From Talinum fruticosum (lineage: Eukaryota > Streptophyta > Magnoliopsida > Caryophyllales > Talinaceae), in NCBI GenBank assembly GCA_021018815.1, contig JAITYX010000142.1, positions 62,001-126,000 on the forward strand: DNA of 64,000 nt, given 5' to 3'. Made by a program: the position numbers and the translations under genes. The notes under the pieces are model-generated. The model was not told where the DNA came from. It saw only the letters and a list, made by a program, of their open reading frames with translations, and searched no databases. Shown here piece after piece: positions 1-10,016 of the stretch (position 1 is its first letter; every line of letters starts with the position of its first letter).

Positions 1-389
1 GGACAAAATGAAAGAAAGAGATTTAGAAACACCTGAGGTGGAGGCACCACCAGGTGGAGCGAGGAAGAGAAAGAGGCGCTTCGATCCGAGTCTTAGCGTC
101 TAAATATCCAATGAGGATCACACATCGGTCTTTGAAATACTATAGACCAAGTGTTTGAGTTCCGCCAAGATATTTGAATATTCTCTTCAGCGTAGTGAGA
201 TGTGATTCTTTTGGATTAGCTTGAAATCTTGCACATCGACGGATAGTAAACATAACATTTGTCCTAATATATATAAGATAAGTAGAGATCCAATCATACC
301 TCTATAGAGTTTCCGATCTATACCTTTACCTTTCTCATATGAGTCTAGTTGGGTACTACTACTCATAGTTGCTGTATGCTATACTCATT
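1..389 (-). pseudogene. copia fragment: 3' ORF piece joined to reverse transcriptase/RNase H piece
   Basis: Read on the minus strand. Bases about 30-75 match the proline/glycine stretch (PPPGGAS type) of the 3' ORF seen again at 27240-27270. Bases about 88-389 match the end of RT and start of RNase H of Cop2 (29260-29550), including the conserved run around 180-310. In an intact minus-strand element RNase H would lie between the two, so most of it is deleted. The RT piece stops at 389, where an LTR of the same orientation begins. No open frame survives. Family assignment rests on similarity to other copies in this window. Confidence 0.7.
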
Positions 390-1823
390 TGAAGGTTTGC
401 TCGTTGAGAGTCTGTGTCACCTTAGAGACATGTGAATAAGGTGGGAAGGACATTTAACGGAATTAATGTTTTTCAACATAAGTCGGAACATAGAAAGGGA
501 ATTCTGAATCTAGAATGAACATAAAAAGATTGAACAACAAGAAATACGTGGAAATCCTCCTAGGGAAGAAAACCATGGACAAGTGTCAATCCGGACACCA
601 AATCAAATCCACTATTTTAAATCCGCAAAATGCAAATGAATGACTTCTCATAATTGTTCCCTTATACAATTCAAGTACAATTTTTCCTAAATATAGAAGT
701 TTTCTTATCTACCCTCGTACTTCCCGACTGAGTTAACCCTACGGTTAGATACAACTAAATTGATTTACCCTTTACAACTCAGTCAAGAAAAATTATAAAG
801 GAGTCAACAATGTAACTCGTTTTACTGATTACAAGACTTCTTCTATTTCAACTCGAAGTTGAGAAAACCAAGTACAAAGTTGAAAGCTAGAGATGATTGA
901 GAGTATGAGATCAAAGTTCAGTTCCAACAATCTTCTAAGTTTTGTAGAGTGGTTTCTATTTATAGTCGGCAGGATAGATAACCATAAGCCTAGACTTGGA
1001 AGCTTCACTAGCCGTTATAATCGATAATTTGAGTCCTTCTCAAAGAGAACCATTGTAAAGATAAGCATTGCGCATCAGTCCTTAGCTCAAAAAGTAGTCC
1101 ATCCCACTTGTTGTGACTTAAATATGGGGTGGAAACAACCATTAAACTCAAAGTTGAAGTTTACCGAAAATGGAAACAAACAACCACGACACGAGTGTCG
1201 AGCAATCATGGAAATATGGCTTTTCCGTCTATTGACATTTGATTGTTAGAAGTTGGTTGCTTTTGTATTTCAAATTGAGATTAAATCACTTTAATCATCC
1301 TACAAAAACAAATCAAATTGGTGCTCAAACTATAAAAATACTTTGGTCAAAGATTAGTCAAGGATAATAATTAATTTTAAATAATTAAGCACATAATTAT
1401 GCTTAACTCTGAATAAATGGAATTTTCTAAGTCTAATATTCAATATGTTTTAATTACATTTTGTTTATATCTTTATGTGAATGAAGAGTTAAAAACATAC
1501 GAGACACAATGCATCAAATTGCCAATAAATATTTCAATTAAAAAATAAATTTGACTTAAGGTTATAATTAACGCAGTAATTCTGATTCAACTTTTGCAAT
1601 GTGTTAGATGCTAAGACAAATTAAGCAGATGAAATTATTTAGGCAAGATGATTGTCCGAGTTCAATCTGAGTGGGTCATAAACCTAGAGATAAGCGTTTC
1701 ACTCAAGAATTGGTTTATGAGTGGGTCGGATAGAAATGAAAACTTAAAGATGAGCTTCCCAAAGTGTGCGAATGATTTGAATTCAAAACCATAAAGAGAG
1801 ATAGAGTTCTACCTGAGTCTTTA
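390..1823 (-). repeat. copia LTR, minus orientation (probable 5' LTR of a deleted element)
   Basis: Starts TGAAGGTTTGCTC and ends near AGTCTTTA, the reverse complement of the family LTR (canonical ends TGAAGACT...AACCTTCA). About 1.43 kb. Contains the antisense TATA-like box (CTATTTATA, near 956-964). No primer-binding site sits on its left: the RT fragment abuts directly, at a TTGAAG-TTTG word shared by RT and the LTR edge. The right edge is followed by non-LTR sequence assigned to the FRS pseudogene. Immediate flanks do not form a clean 5-bp duplication, as expected if the left side is an internal deletion. Confidence 0.8.
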
Positions 1824-1989
1824 TACTCAAGGAAAGAGTACATAACATCAAACACTCGATGAATACAAAAGTCCTACATGTGTTGTAAAGGAATGGGTAA
1901 CCGTTTGCGATGACGACTTAAAACACAAAAGAAGGCTTGAAGTTTACCAACTTGGAGGAATGTGAGAAATTTTGTCTTATACTCATCAT
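1824..1989 (+). pseudogene. FAR1/FHY3-related (FRS) pseudogene, 5' fragment
   Basis: Near 1935-1989 a translation gives GLKFTNLEECEKF and, after a one-base shift, YTHH, which continues across the Cop1 insertion into VGFIVRKSRTKK at 11493. This is the start of a FAR1 DNA-binding domain (a WRKY-GCM1-like zinc finger). FRS proteins are plant transcription factors derived from MULE transposases. The upstream part of this segment is not recognisable as coding, and no start codon could be assigned. The fragment is broken by a frameshift and by the 9.5-kb Cop1 insertion. Confidence 0.65.
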
Positions 1990-3462
1990 TGAAGATTCAG
2001 ACTCTTAATCTAGATCATTCCGAGTACTACATAAAGACTCGGTACAAACCTCATCCCTCCTAAGTTTTGATTACAAGTCATTCTGAGTACCATATAAACT
2101 CTTGTTTAAGTTTCCATTTAATTCGACCGACTCGGAACACACGTTCTTGTCTATCTTCTCACATTGACATTTCGAGTCACTCGGACACCACTCGAACTTA
2201 TCGCATGTTCAAATAATCTCTGTAACACTTCTTATATGAATTTTGACTGCATATTCTGAAGTAAAGTGAAATACAACATTAATTCATCTTTCTATGTCAA
2301 GTATATTTGTTTGAGAATTATTTTTCTAGATCAAGTACGTATACTCGATGTTTTCACTCTTATAACTTGATCTTTCTTAGAACCGACTCGATGAAATTTG
2401 AGTATAATGAATATTAGACTTAGAAAATTCCACTCTTCTAAGCTAGAGATAATTATGTACTTAATTATCCTAATTAAATTATTATCTATGCCTAATCTTG
2501 GACCAAAGTACTTTATACTTTGAGAACTAAAATTATTTACTTTTGTAGGTTATCCAAACGACGTTCTCGTATTTTTGAATTACAAAAGTAACTAGCTTCA
2601 AGCTGTCAATCACCAGCGAGACAAAGCTTTTCTACTTCTAAACAAGGCTCGGACGCTGTGTTAGGGTTATGTGTTCCCAAAGCTGGAAAACCTCAACGCT
2701 AAGCTCAACGGTGGTTTCCACTCTACTTTTCGGACAATACCAGTTGATTGGAGGACCTTGAGGAGCCAAGAGCCATTGCACAACGTTCACATCCCAACGG
2801 ATCTTTTCCGAGCGATTCGGAAGAACTATTACAACGGTTAAGAAGGACTTCTATTCGGAAATTAGTCACAACGGCTAATCTGCTTGGTTATCTATAAATA
2901 GAAGCCACTTCTCAAGACTTGAAGATTGCTAGAACTATTGTTGAAACACATTACTTAAGCAAATGTCATTGTATTCATACTCAATCGTTTACTTACAACT
3001 CCCGACTTGTAAATCATACTTTCGAGTTGTAAAATCTTGTTATCAATTACATACTCCTCTTACTGTCCGAGTAAGGTCCCTTGACAGAGCTGTAAAGGTT
3101 AATTCAGCTTAGTTGTCCCTAGTCGTAAAGGTTACCTCGGTTAGGAAGTACTAGATCGGATAAGGGAATTTCTAAGTCTAGGAAAACTCTGTAAGGACTT
3201 GTTTTAGGGAGCAATTCTGGTTGAGTCGATCTACTGTATTTTGTGGATTTAACTTGGTGCTTGGACTAGCACTGTCTCGTGGTTTTCTCGCCCAGGAGGG
3301 TTTCCACGTATATCCGAGTTTACACTCTTCCGAGTCCAATCTAGACTTAGATTGTCTTGATTATTCTTTTCAAGCTGAAATCTTCTAAGTTTGTGAAAAT
3401 TTCCTCATCACCCTATTCGCCCCCGTCTAGGGTGACTAAGACTCTCCAAGAGTTAACGTTCA
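1990..3462 (+). repeat. Cop1 5' LTR
   Basis: 1,473 bp, starting TGAAGATT and ending AACGTTCA, followed by a primer-binding site. It aligns throughout with the 3' LTR at 10017-11487. Shared landmarks include the TATA-like box, the CTAGATC/AAGGGAA block near 3150-3170, and a terminal block resembling CACCCTATTCGCCCC. Confidence 0.92.
2893..2901 (+). promoter_or_regulatory. LTR TATA-like box
   Basis: TATAAATAG lies about 570 bp before the LTR end. The same word is at the equivalent place in the other plus-strand LTRs (10912, 55756, 59350, and TATAAATA at 57608) and in reverse in the minus-strand LTRs (25008, 35609). It is the likely core promoter for full-length transcripts, placing the U3/R boundary just downstream. 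Inferred from motif and position only. Confidence 0.7.
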
Positions 3463-3463
3463 A

Positions 3464-3479
3464 TTGGTATCGAGCCTAG
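3464..3479 (+). other. primer-binding site, initiator-Met tRNA type
   Basis: Directly after the LTR comes TTGGTATCGAGCCTAG, one base short of the usual plant copia site TGGTATCAGAGC, which pairs with the 3' end of initiator tRNA-Met. The same variant is found in reverse at 34939-34955, so the missing base is a family trait rather than a private mutation. Confidence 0.8.
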
Positions 3480-3520
3480 CCTTTCGAAAGTGTCCAACAA
3501 CCTAAAGGTCTAAAGATCAA

Positions 3521-4600
3521 ATGGCTCGAGAATAACGGAGAGTTCGATGAAGGATGATCTTCCAGCAGACCACCTAAGTTCAAAGGATCAAATTTTGTGC
3601 ACCGGAAGAAGCTAATGGAATGCTTTCTGCTGGACAATGATGAAGATATTTGGAACACTATACAAGAAGGAAATTACATTCCAATGAAGATGGAAGATAC
3701 AAGACTTGTGCCTAAAGCAAAATTCAAGTACACCACTAAAGAGTCGAAAATTTCAGAAAGAACTTTAAGGTAATGAACATTCGATGTGCGCCATCAGCTC
3801 GTAAGAATACAACAGAGTGTCAACTTATGACAAAGCTAAAAATGTGTGGGACGCTCCGGTCAACACATATTATGGAACAAGCCAAGTGAGACAAGCGAAG
3901 ATAAGTCAATATCTTCACAAATATGATCTGTTCAAGATGGAGCCGGAAGAAAACATCACTGAGATGTTTATACGGTTCACCGAGATTACAAACAATCTCA
4001 AATCTCTGGGTAGAAAGATTTCCCATGAAGAAATGTGCAGAAAAATTTTAAGAAGTCTACCCAAATGGGGTCCCAAGGTGACAGCCATTGAGGAAGCTTA
4101 AAATCTCTCTCAACTAAAACCAAATGAACTGATTGGGAAGCTACTTACCTATGAAATCCATCCGGAAGAAGAAGATGCCGAGGTCGAGTAGCAAAAAGAA
4201 CATTACAGTGAAAGCCTCGTAAAGCGAGAGGAGAAAATATAAGTTCCTCGGATTCTGAAGAAGATCCCATGGCACTCATTACTCAAGGCTTCAAAAGAAT
4301 GATGAAGCACAAGATATGGGAGAAGGGGCCAAGGGAAGAGTTCTACAAGAAAGATAAGAAGGATAGAAAAGGTAAACATTCCTCCCCTTCAAAGTTATCT
4401 TTAACTAAGAACTCTGGCTGCTTTGAATGTGGCAGCAAAGATCACATAGTTAAAGACTGTCCAAGGAGAAAAAGGGATAGAAAGAAGAAGAAGGCTATGA
4501 TGGCCACATGGAGTGATGAAGACCATTTTGAAGAAGATGAAGACTCGATGACTCAAAGTGCCCGATGACACCGACGGACTCGGAAGCCGCATCTTAGTCG
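3521..4600 (+). pseudogene. gag: Cop1 gag (capsid/nucleocapsid), broken
   Basis: Begins at an ATG at 3521 (Met-Ala-Arg), with a stop at codon 5 and later frameshifts. An open stretch at 3817-4101 matches the UBN2/copia gag domain (AKNVWDAPV, GTSQVRQAKISQYL, LRSLPKWGPKVTAIEEA). At 4269-4568 a basic region leads to a CCHC zinc knuckle, CFECGSKDHIVKDCP, followed by a lysine/arginine run. These make virus-like particles and bind RNA in active elements. Compared with Cop2, the acidic/coiled region between knuckle and protease is deleted here. Confidence 0.88.
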
Positions 4601-4659
4601 GACTCGACAGCTCGGACATTGAGGAGACAAATCCTCAAGAGGTAACTCAGAAAAGGACA

Positions 4660-5990
4660 AAAGGTCATTAGTACCTAGATAGTGGATGTTCACGCCACAT
4701 GTCGGAGATTCAAGACTCTTTTATGAGTTAGAATATTACAAAGGAGGCAATGTCACTTTTGGCGATGACGGTTAAGGTAAGATAGTTGGAATAGCCAAGA
4801 TTGGAAAAGGAGAGAATCTAGTTAGCCTGGTCTATCTTGTCAAGGGACTAAAGTACAATATACTAAGCATCTCTCAACCGTGTGACAAACATCAACAGGT
4901 AAGATTCACTCGGACAAATTTCTATATTTCTGATGCAACCACCAAAGAGACTAAGCTCTTAGGTAAGAGATCAGGTAGTACCTAAACTATTCCCCTTTCG
5001 ATCCAAGTCGGAATTTATCTTGTTTAAAAGCATCTCTGCATGATGACTCTTGGACATGGCATCGTAGACTAGGTCATGTTAGCATGCATACTATTAAAAA
5101 GCTTGCATCTCATGGTGTAGTTAGAGGTTTACCTAATTGTCCTTTTGAGAAAGATAAAATTTGTGAAGCATGCACAAAAGGGAAATAGGTCAGATCATAT
5201 TTCAAATCTCTCAAAACTGTTTTAACATCTAAAGTGCTTGAAATGTTGTATATGGATTTATGTGGTCAAATCCTCGTAAAGAGTCCCAGAGGTAAATCTT
5301 ATGTACTTGTGATTGTTGATGACTACTCACGATTTACCAGGTGTGTTTTCTTAAGCACAAAAATGAAGCTTTCAAATAGATCAACAAAGCTCTCCAGGAA
5401 AATTGAAGTAGAGTCTCGGACTCGGATCGGAAGAATTCGCACCGATCATGGAAGGCAGTTTGATTACTCACAATTTGCAGAGTTCTCGCGATAAGAGTGG
5501 TATCTCCCATAACTTCTCAGCACCCGGAACTCCTCAACGGAATGGGGTAGTGGAGAAAAAGAATAGAACTCTTGAAGAAATAGGAAGGACAATGATGATT
5601 GAACAAAATCGCTTTACTATTTCGGGTTGAGGCAATCAACATAGCAAACCGCACACCGAACAAATGCCTCATCGGACCTATTTTGAAGAAAACTCCATAC
5701 GAACTCTACAAGGGAAAGACACCAAACATCCCATACTTCAAACCCTTTGGATGTAAGTGCTATCTTCACAATAATGGTAAGGATCACCTGACCAAATTTG
5801 ATGCTCGGTCGGATGAAGGTATCTTTCTTGGTTATTCGTCTCATATTAAAGCTTATCACATTTTCAATAAAAGAACTAACAAAGTGGAAGAAAGCATCCA
5901 CGTTGTTTTCGATGAGATTCATCAGGGAAAACCAAGTGAGTCAACATTCTCGGATCTGAAACTCAGTCAAGATGAAGATGATCTTGATGA
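4660..5990 (+). pseudogene. pol: Cop1 pol: aspartic protease and integrase, broken
   Basis: Protease: YLDSGCSRHMSE near 4671-4705 keeps the D-S-G active-site triad. GAG-pre-integrase zinc finger: WHRRLGHVSM ... CEACTKGK near 5050-5185 (HHCC). Integrase core: MDLCG with the first Asp near 5253, RTDHGRQF with the second Asp near 5437-5457, and NGVVEKKNRTLEE carrying the Glu near 5540-5580. This is the DDE triad. The C-terminal part reads on in the frame of 5599-6027 (TPYELYKGKTPN, FGCKCY, DEGIFLGYS). Several stops (for example after CTKGK) and frameshifts make it non-functional. Confidence 0.9.
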
Positions 5991-6299
5991 AGTTGAGCTC
6001 GGACAGAGTCAAAGGAAAGCGACTTAGAATATTATGACTCGGATCGAACCAGCTCTGGAGCCGCCTTAGAATGCTGAAAACCAAACATGTGAGCAAGCTC
6101 AAACAGATCAGATCACTGAAGATTAACAAGTTTAACCCATAAATCCGGTGAACCAGAGAATAGGTAAAGCATTCAAATATGTTTCGAGTCACCCACTCGA
6201 AAACATTTTGTCTCGACATCAATAGTGGGGTAAGAACTCGCTCTTCTCTCGCAAAACCTATGTGCATTCACTACATTTATATCATTAATAGAACCTAAA

Positions 6300-7774
6300 A
6301 ATGCACTGGAGGCCCTAAATGAACCTGAATGGGTAGAGGCCATACAAGAAGAACTTAATCAATTTGAGAGAAACCAAGTCCGGACATTGACCAAACGACC
6401 TTCTCACCACCCAATCATAGGAACCAAATGGGTTTTCAAGAACAAACTGCATGAGGATGGGTTGGTAGTCGGAAATAAGGCTAGACTTGTGGCTCAAGGT
6501 TATAATCCGGAAGAAGGAATTGATTGTGCGGAAACCTTTGGGATTGAAGCAATCAGAATCCTTTTGGCATTTGCATTAAGCATGAATATTAAATTGTATC
6601 AAATGGATGTCAAATGTGCTTTTCTGAATGGTTTCATTCAAGAGGAAGTCTATGTTGCGCAACCTCTTCGATTTGAAAACTAAGAATTTCCAAATCATGT
6701 TTTCAAGTTGCAAAAGGCTCTTTATGGTCTTAAATAGGCTCCCGGAGCTTGGTATGAAAGACTGAGTAGTTTCTTGGTTGAAAATGATTTTAAAAGAGGT
6801 CAGATTAGCAAAACCCTTTTCATAAAAACCAAGGCGAAAGACTTTCTTATTGTTCGATTTATGTTGATGATATAATTTTTGGAGCCACTAATGAGAATCT
6901 TTGTCGAGATTTTTCTGAGTTAATGAGATAGGAATTCTAAATGATCCTGATGGGAGAGCTCAATTTCTTTCTTGGTCTACAAATCGAACAAGAAAAGGAT
7001 GGCATTTATGTCCATCAATCAAAGTATTTCAAGGAAATGTTGTAGAAGTACAAATTTCAAGATGCAAAACATGCGAGTAACACCAACGAGTAGCAATATG
7101 AAACTGGACTTAGACGAAAAAGGTAAAGTAGTAGATCGAAACTCTATCGAGGTATGATTAGATCTCTGCTATATCTCACATCAAGTAGGCCGGACATTAT
7201 GTTTAGTTTATGTCTATGTAAGATTCCAAGCTAATCCAAAAGAATCAAATCTCACTACGGTGAAGAGTACCTTTAGATATCTTGCAGGGACTCGGAATCT
7301 AGGTCTATAGTTCTCAAGAGACTCGAACCGACAATCACTCGGATACTCACAGGCTGACTATGCTGGATACAAGGTTGATAAAAAGAGCACCTCAGGAGCA
7401 TGCCGGTTTCGGGTCAATCCCTTATATCTTGGCACTCAAAGAAGCAAAACTCGGTTGCTATATTAACTGCTGAAGGTGAGTACATTTCGGTTCGAGCATG
7501 CTGTGCTTAGATTCTATGGATCAAACAACACTTGAAAGACCTTGGACTTTCATTCAAATCAATTCCAATCAGAGTGCAATCAGCATCACTAAGAATCCAG
7601 TCCAAGCACTCAAAGACAAAGCATATTGAGGTCAGGTATCATTTTTTGAGAGACCATTCTGAGAAAGGTGATATTGAACTTGAATTCATTCCTATGAAAT
7701 TTCAGTTGGCTGATATCTTTACTAATTCACTTAATGAGGATCAGTTTTGCTTTTTAGTAATGAACTTGGCATGA
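6300..7774 (+). pseudogene. pol: Cop1 pol: reverse transcriptase and RNase H, broken
   Basis: [29 protein letters not shown], then an ETF-IEAIR join where the usual APVAR residues are deleted, [21 protein letters not shown], and the catalytic YVDD motif with IIFGATNE at about 6858-6895. RNase H: YAGYKVDKKSTSGACRF near 7356-7410, ending with QLADIFTNSLNEDQF before the stop at 7774. Several CAG-to-TAG changes give in-frame stops, such as in the LKQAP motif near 6730 and MRQEF near 6925. Family and order are certain; activity is lost. Confidence 0.9.
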
Positions 7775-8020
7775 TAAATGAATGATTATATTTTTTAAAA
7801 AATTATCTTGCATGATTATGTGCTATGTGTTTCATTTCTTTGTCTTACTAACTCTGTGGTTCAGTTGACCCAGTGATACCGAACTAGAAGTTATTATCTC
7901 TATGCGGTTTCGAGTCACTAAGAAACTTTACCGAGTTAGACTCGGTTCTTGAGAAAATTGGACTTCAAACTTCGAAATCATATCTAGATTAGTTGAGAAT
8001 TTCATAAATTTCTTTTAAAA

Positions 8021-8057
<37 letters not shown>

Positions 8058-8358
8058 GCGCGCATCAATTAGTGAACTAGCCGTTGGGAGATAGACACTG
8101 GAATTCTAACCTTTGGAGATACATCGGTCCGAGGCGACCATTGGAGGTTTAGGTCGAATAGATATTCAAGGACACTTCTTTCACTATATAAGCATCCATT
8201 TTCCTTCATTTCGCTACTTTATTCTATGCTAACCTAGACTCTCGGTCACTTACTCTCGCACTCTAAGCTCTTAGTATTCTCAGCACTCTCAGTACTCTCT
8301 CTCTCTCTCTCTCTCTTTTTCTTTGAGTTCACTCTGTTTCTTCTCAAACACCTCAACC
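7775..8358 (+). other. Spacer between RNase H and 3' ORF, with CT microsatellites
   Basis: Non-coding. Holds a (CT)n tract at 8024-8054, a second CT run at about 8298-8314, and a TATA-like box at 8185. The same layout (CT tract, TATA box, pyrimidine-rich leader, ATG) is seen in the other copies, so the spacer seems to be a functional leader/promoter region rather than random filler. Confidence 0.65.
8185..8192 (+). promoter_or_regulatory. TATA-like box upstream of the 3' ORF (candidate internal promoter)
   Basis: TATATAAG is 174 bp before the 3' ORF start at 8359, followed by a pyrimidine-rich leader. The equivalents in Cop2 (28398-28406), Cop4 (45283-45291) and Cop5 (53199-53207) read TATAAATAA or TATAAATAG on the coding strand. 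Conservation at this non-coding place in four copies suggests selection in the ancestral element. Transcription is not shown. Confidence 0.5.
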
Positions 8359-9545
8359 ATGCCTATGAGAGGCTCTGCTCCGGACTTTCTAGGGTCTGCA
8401 ACAAAGAAGCCTAGAACTAAGAACCATGAGGGTTCTTATAGCCCCTCCAAAATCCTAGTCACCCAACATCTCACGGTGGACGACAAGTTCTTTCCAACCG
8501 TAACCTTTTCGTGGTTAAAACACATCAAAACTACCGGTGTATGTAACTTTCTATGTTTCGGTGAGTTCATATACCCATAACTCGTTGCTGAGTTCTACTC
8601 AAACCTTTCTTACTCGAGGGGATCATTACCTCAAGAGTTCGCAACACTCGTGGTATGCATAAATATTTCTCTCCTCCATCGTCTTTTCAAAGTCTCTTCT
8701 ATCTTTCTCAACAGACAACCCCATTCCCTTCAACAAGGTTGCTGATGAGTTATTCGAAAAATATGCCAAGGAAGTCCTTGAATCACTCGGACTTAGACTC
8801 ACCTCTCACTCCCGCCTCCACCTGGCCGTGCTTCCACCTCGGGTCCCTCTCTCAAGCAACTGCCGCTTTGTCTACCACACTGCTAGCCAAGCTCACTTCG
8901 TGTCCACAGAATTCCCGGACACTCTCCGCTAATTCAAACTTGTTCTTCGAACATGTCCATCAACCAGAAAACAATCTAATCTCAAATTCGAGAGCAACAA
9001 GATGTGCTCCTTGAAATGAAGAATCAGGTTAAGGAGCAACAGGAGATGATTGAGCTCCTCCGAGAGATGTGATCGAAGGCCACTTAGGACCTGCACAACT
9101 TAGACACGTCTCGAAGAGTTCTCGAGCCTCGCCAAATCTCCTTCCGGAGTGGCAGCAGAAGAAGAAGAGGAAGATGCGGCTAAAGTAGCTCTTTTCGAGG
9201 CGAAGGAGGAAGAAAAGGAGGAAGAAAAGGAGGAGAGAAGAAGGAAGAAGTCAAGGGACAAGGTGCCGTTGTTCCTTAACCGAATCGATAAGCTCGGACA
9301 GTAGTCTAAGTAAGTCGAAGACCTCGCGAATGTTGGGACAGTCCGCAGTCAGCCAAGCCGTAAGAAGTACCCCTCTACAACGTTCTAAGATGATGCCTCC
9401 GGACGACCTAATTCTTGGTCAGCCACTTCTAGAGATACTAGTGCTGCCGCCGCCCGGATCTTCAACATCATCACAAGCATACCAGCAGCAGCGCACTACA
9501 CGTTCATCCACCTTAACTCGGACCGCCCCAAATCCACCATCCTAA
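8359..9545 (+). pseudogene. Cop1 3' ORF (extra ORF after pol), broken
   Basis: Starts at ATG 8359 with MPMRGSAPDFLGSATKKPRTK, then an open stretch containing VTQHLTVDDKFFPTVTFSWL and CFGEFIYP. The segment around 8580-8790 corresponds in other copies to the FYSNMSYSKGIITSRV region. Near 8990-9060 comes QEQQDVLLEMKNQVKEQQEM-like coiled-coil sequence, then Glu/Lys-rich low complexity, and a C-terminus around 9395-9545. No signal peptide or transmembrane segment is evident, so it does not look like an envelope protein. The FY-N-S...VR pattern faintly resembles the 'putative plant transposon protein' domain family; that link is tentative. Multiple frameshifts. Confidence 0.7.
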
Positions 9546-10016
9546 TTTTTTTTGTCCGGACATCAATTATATCAGCTTGATACATTCTTCACTAATTATA
9601 TTTTTACTGAAAGGCAAGGGGAGAATATTAGAAAAATTGTTGTCTTGTTTAGGAGGAGTTTTCTCACCCTTTTTTCGGTGTATTTTCCTTGTTTTCTGTA
9701 TATATATATATATGAATGAAGTGTTATTTTCGAGCACATTGATTTCCGAGTTCACTCTTTCCGAGTTTGAATTCCTTATTATTTAGTTTTGCTTTGATAT
9801 ATCAGCTCGTATTTTTTTTTTCTCTATTTTGCTCTAATATAATTACTCACGAATCCTAGCTATATGAGTGCTCTGCAGAAATATTCTAAGTACGAATCAC
9901 TTCACTCATTACTCTACATTATGAGATATTCTACTAAGTAAGAATAAAAACTCATGATTATTTTACTAACAAAGTTTCTATTTAAGTATGAATGCCTTTC
10001 ATCAACAAGGGGAGAT
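9546..10016 (+). other. Cop1 3' untranslated region and polypurine tract
   Basis: AT-rich, no coding signal. It ends at 9999-10016 with a purine tract, ATCAACAAGGGGAGAT, directly against the LTR start. The same tract precedes the LTRs at 56831 and 58488, and its reverse complement follows the LTRs ending at 20558, 25958 and 43237. It primes plus-strand DNA synthesis in active elements. Confidence 0.8.

Noticed and set aside
8359..9545. 3' ORF as an envelope gene
   Set aside because: Position fits, but no signal peptide, transmembrane helix or glycoprotein-like cysteine pattern is visible in any copy.
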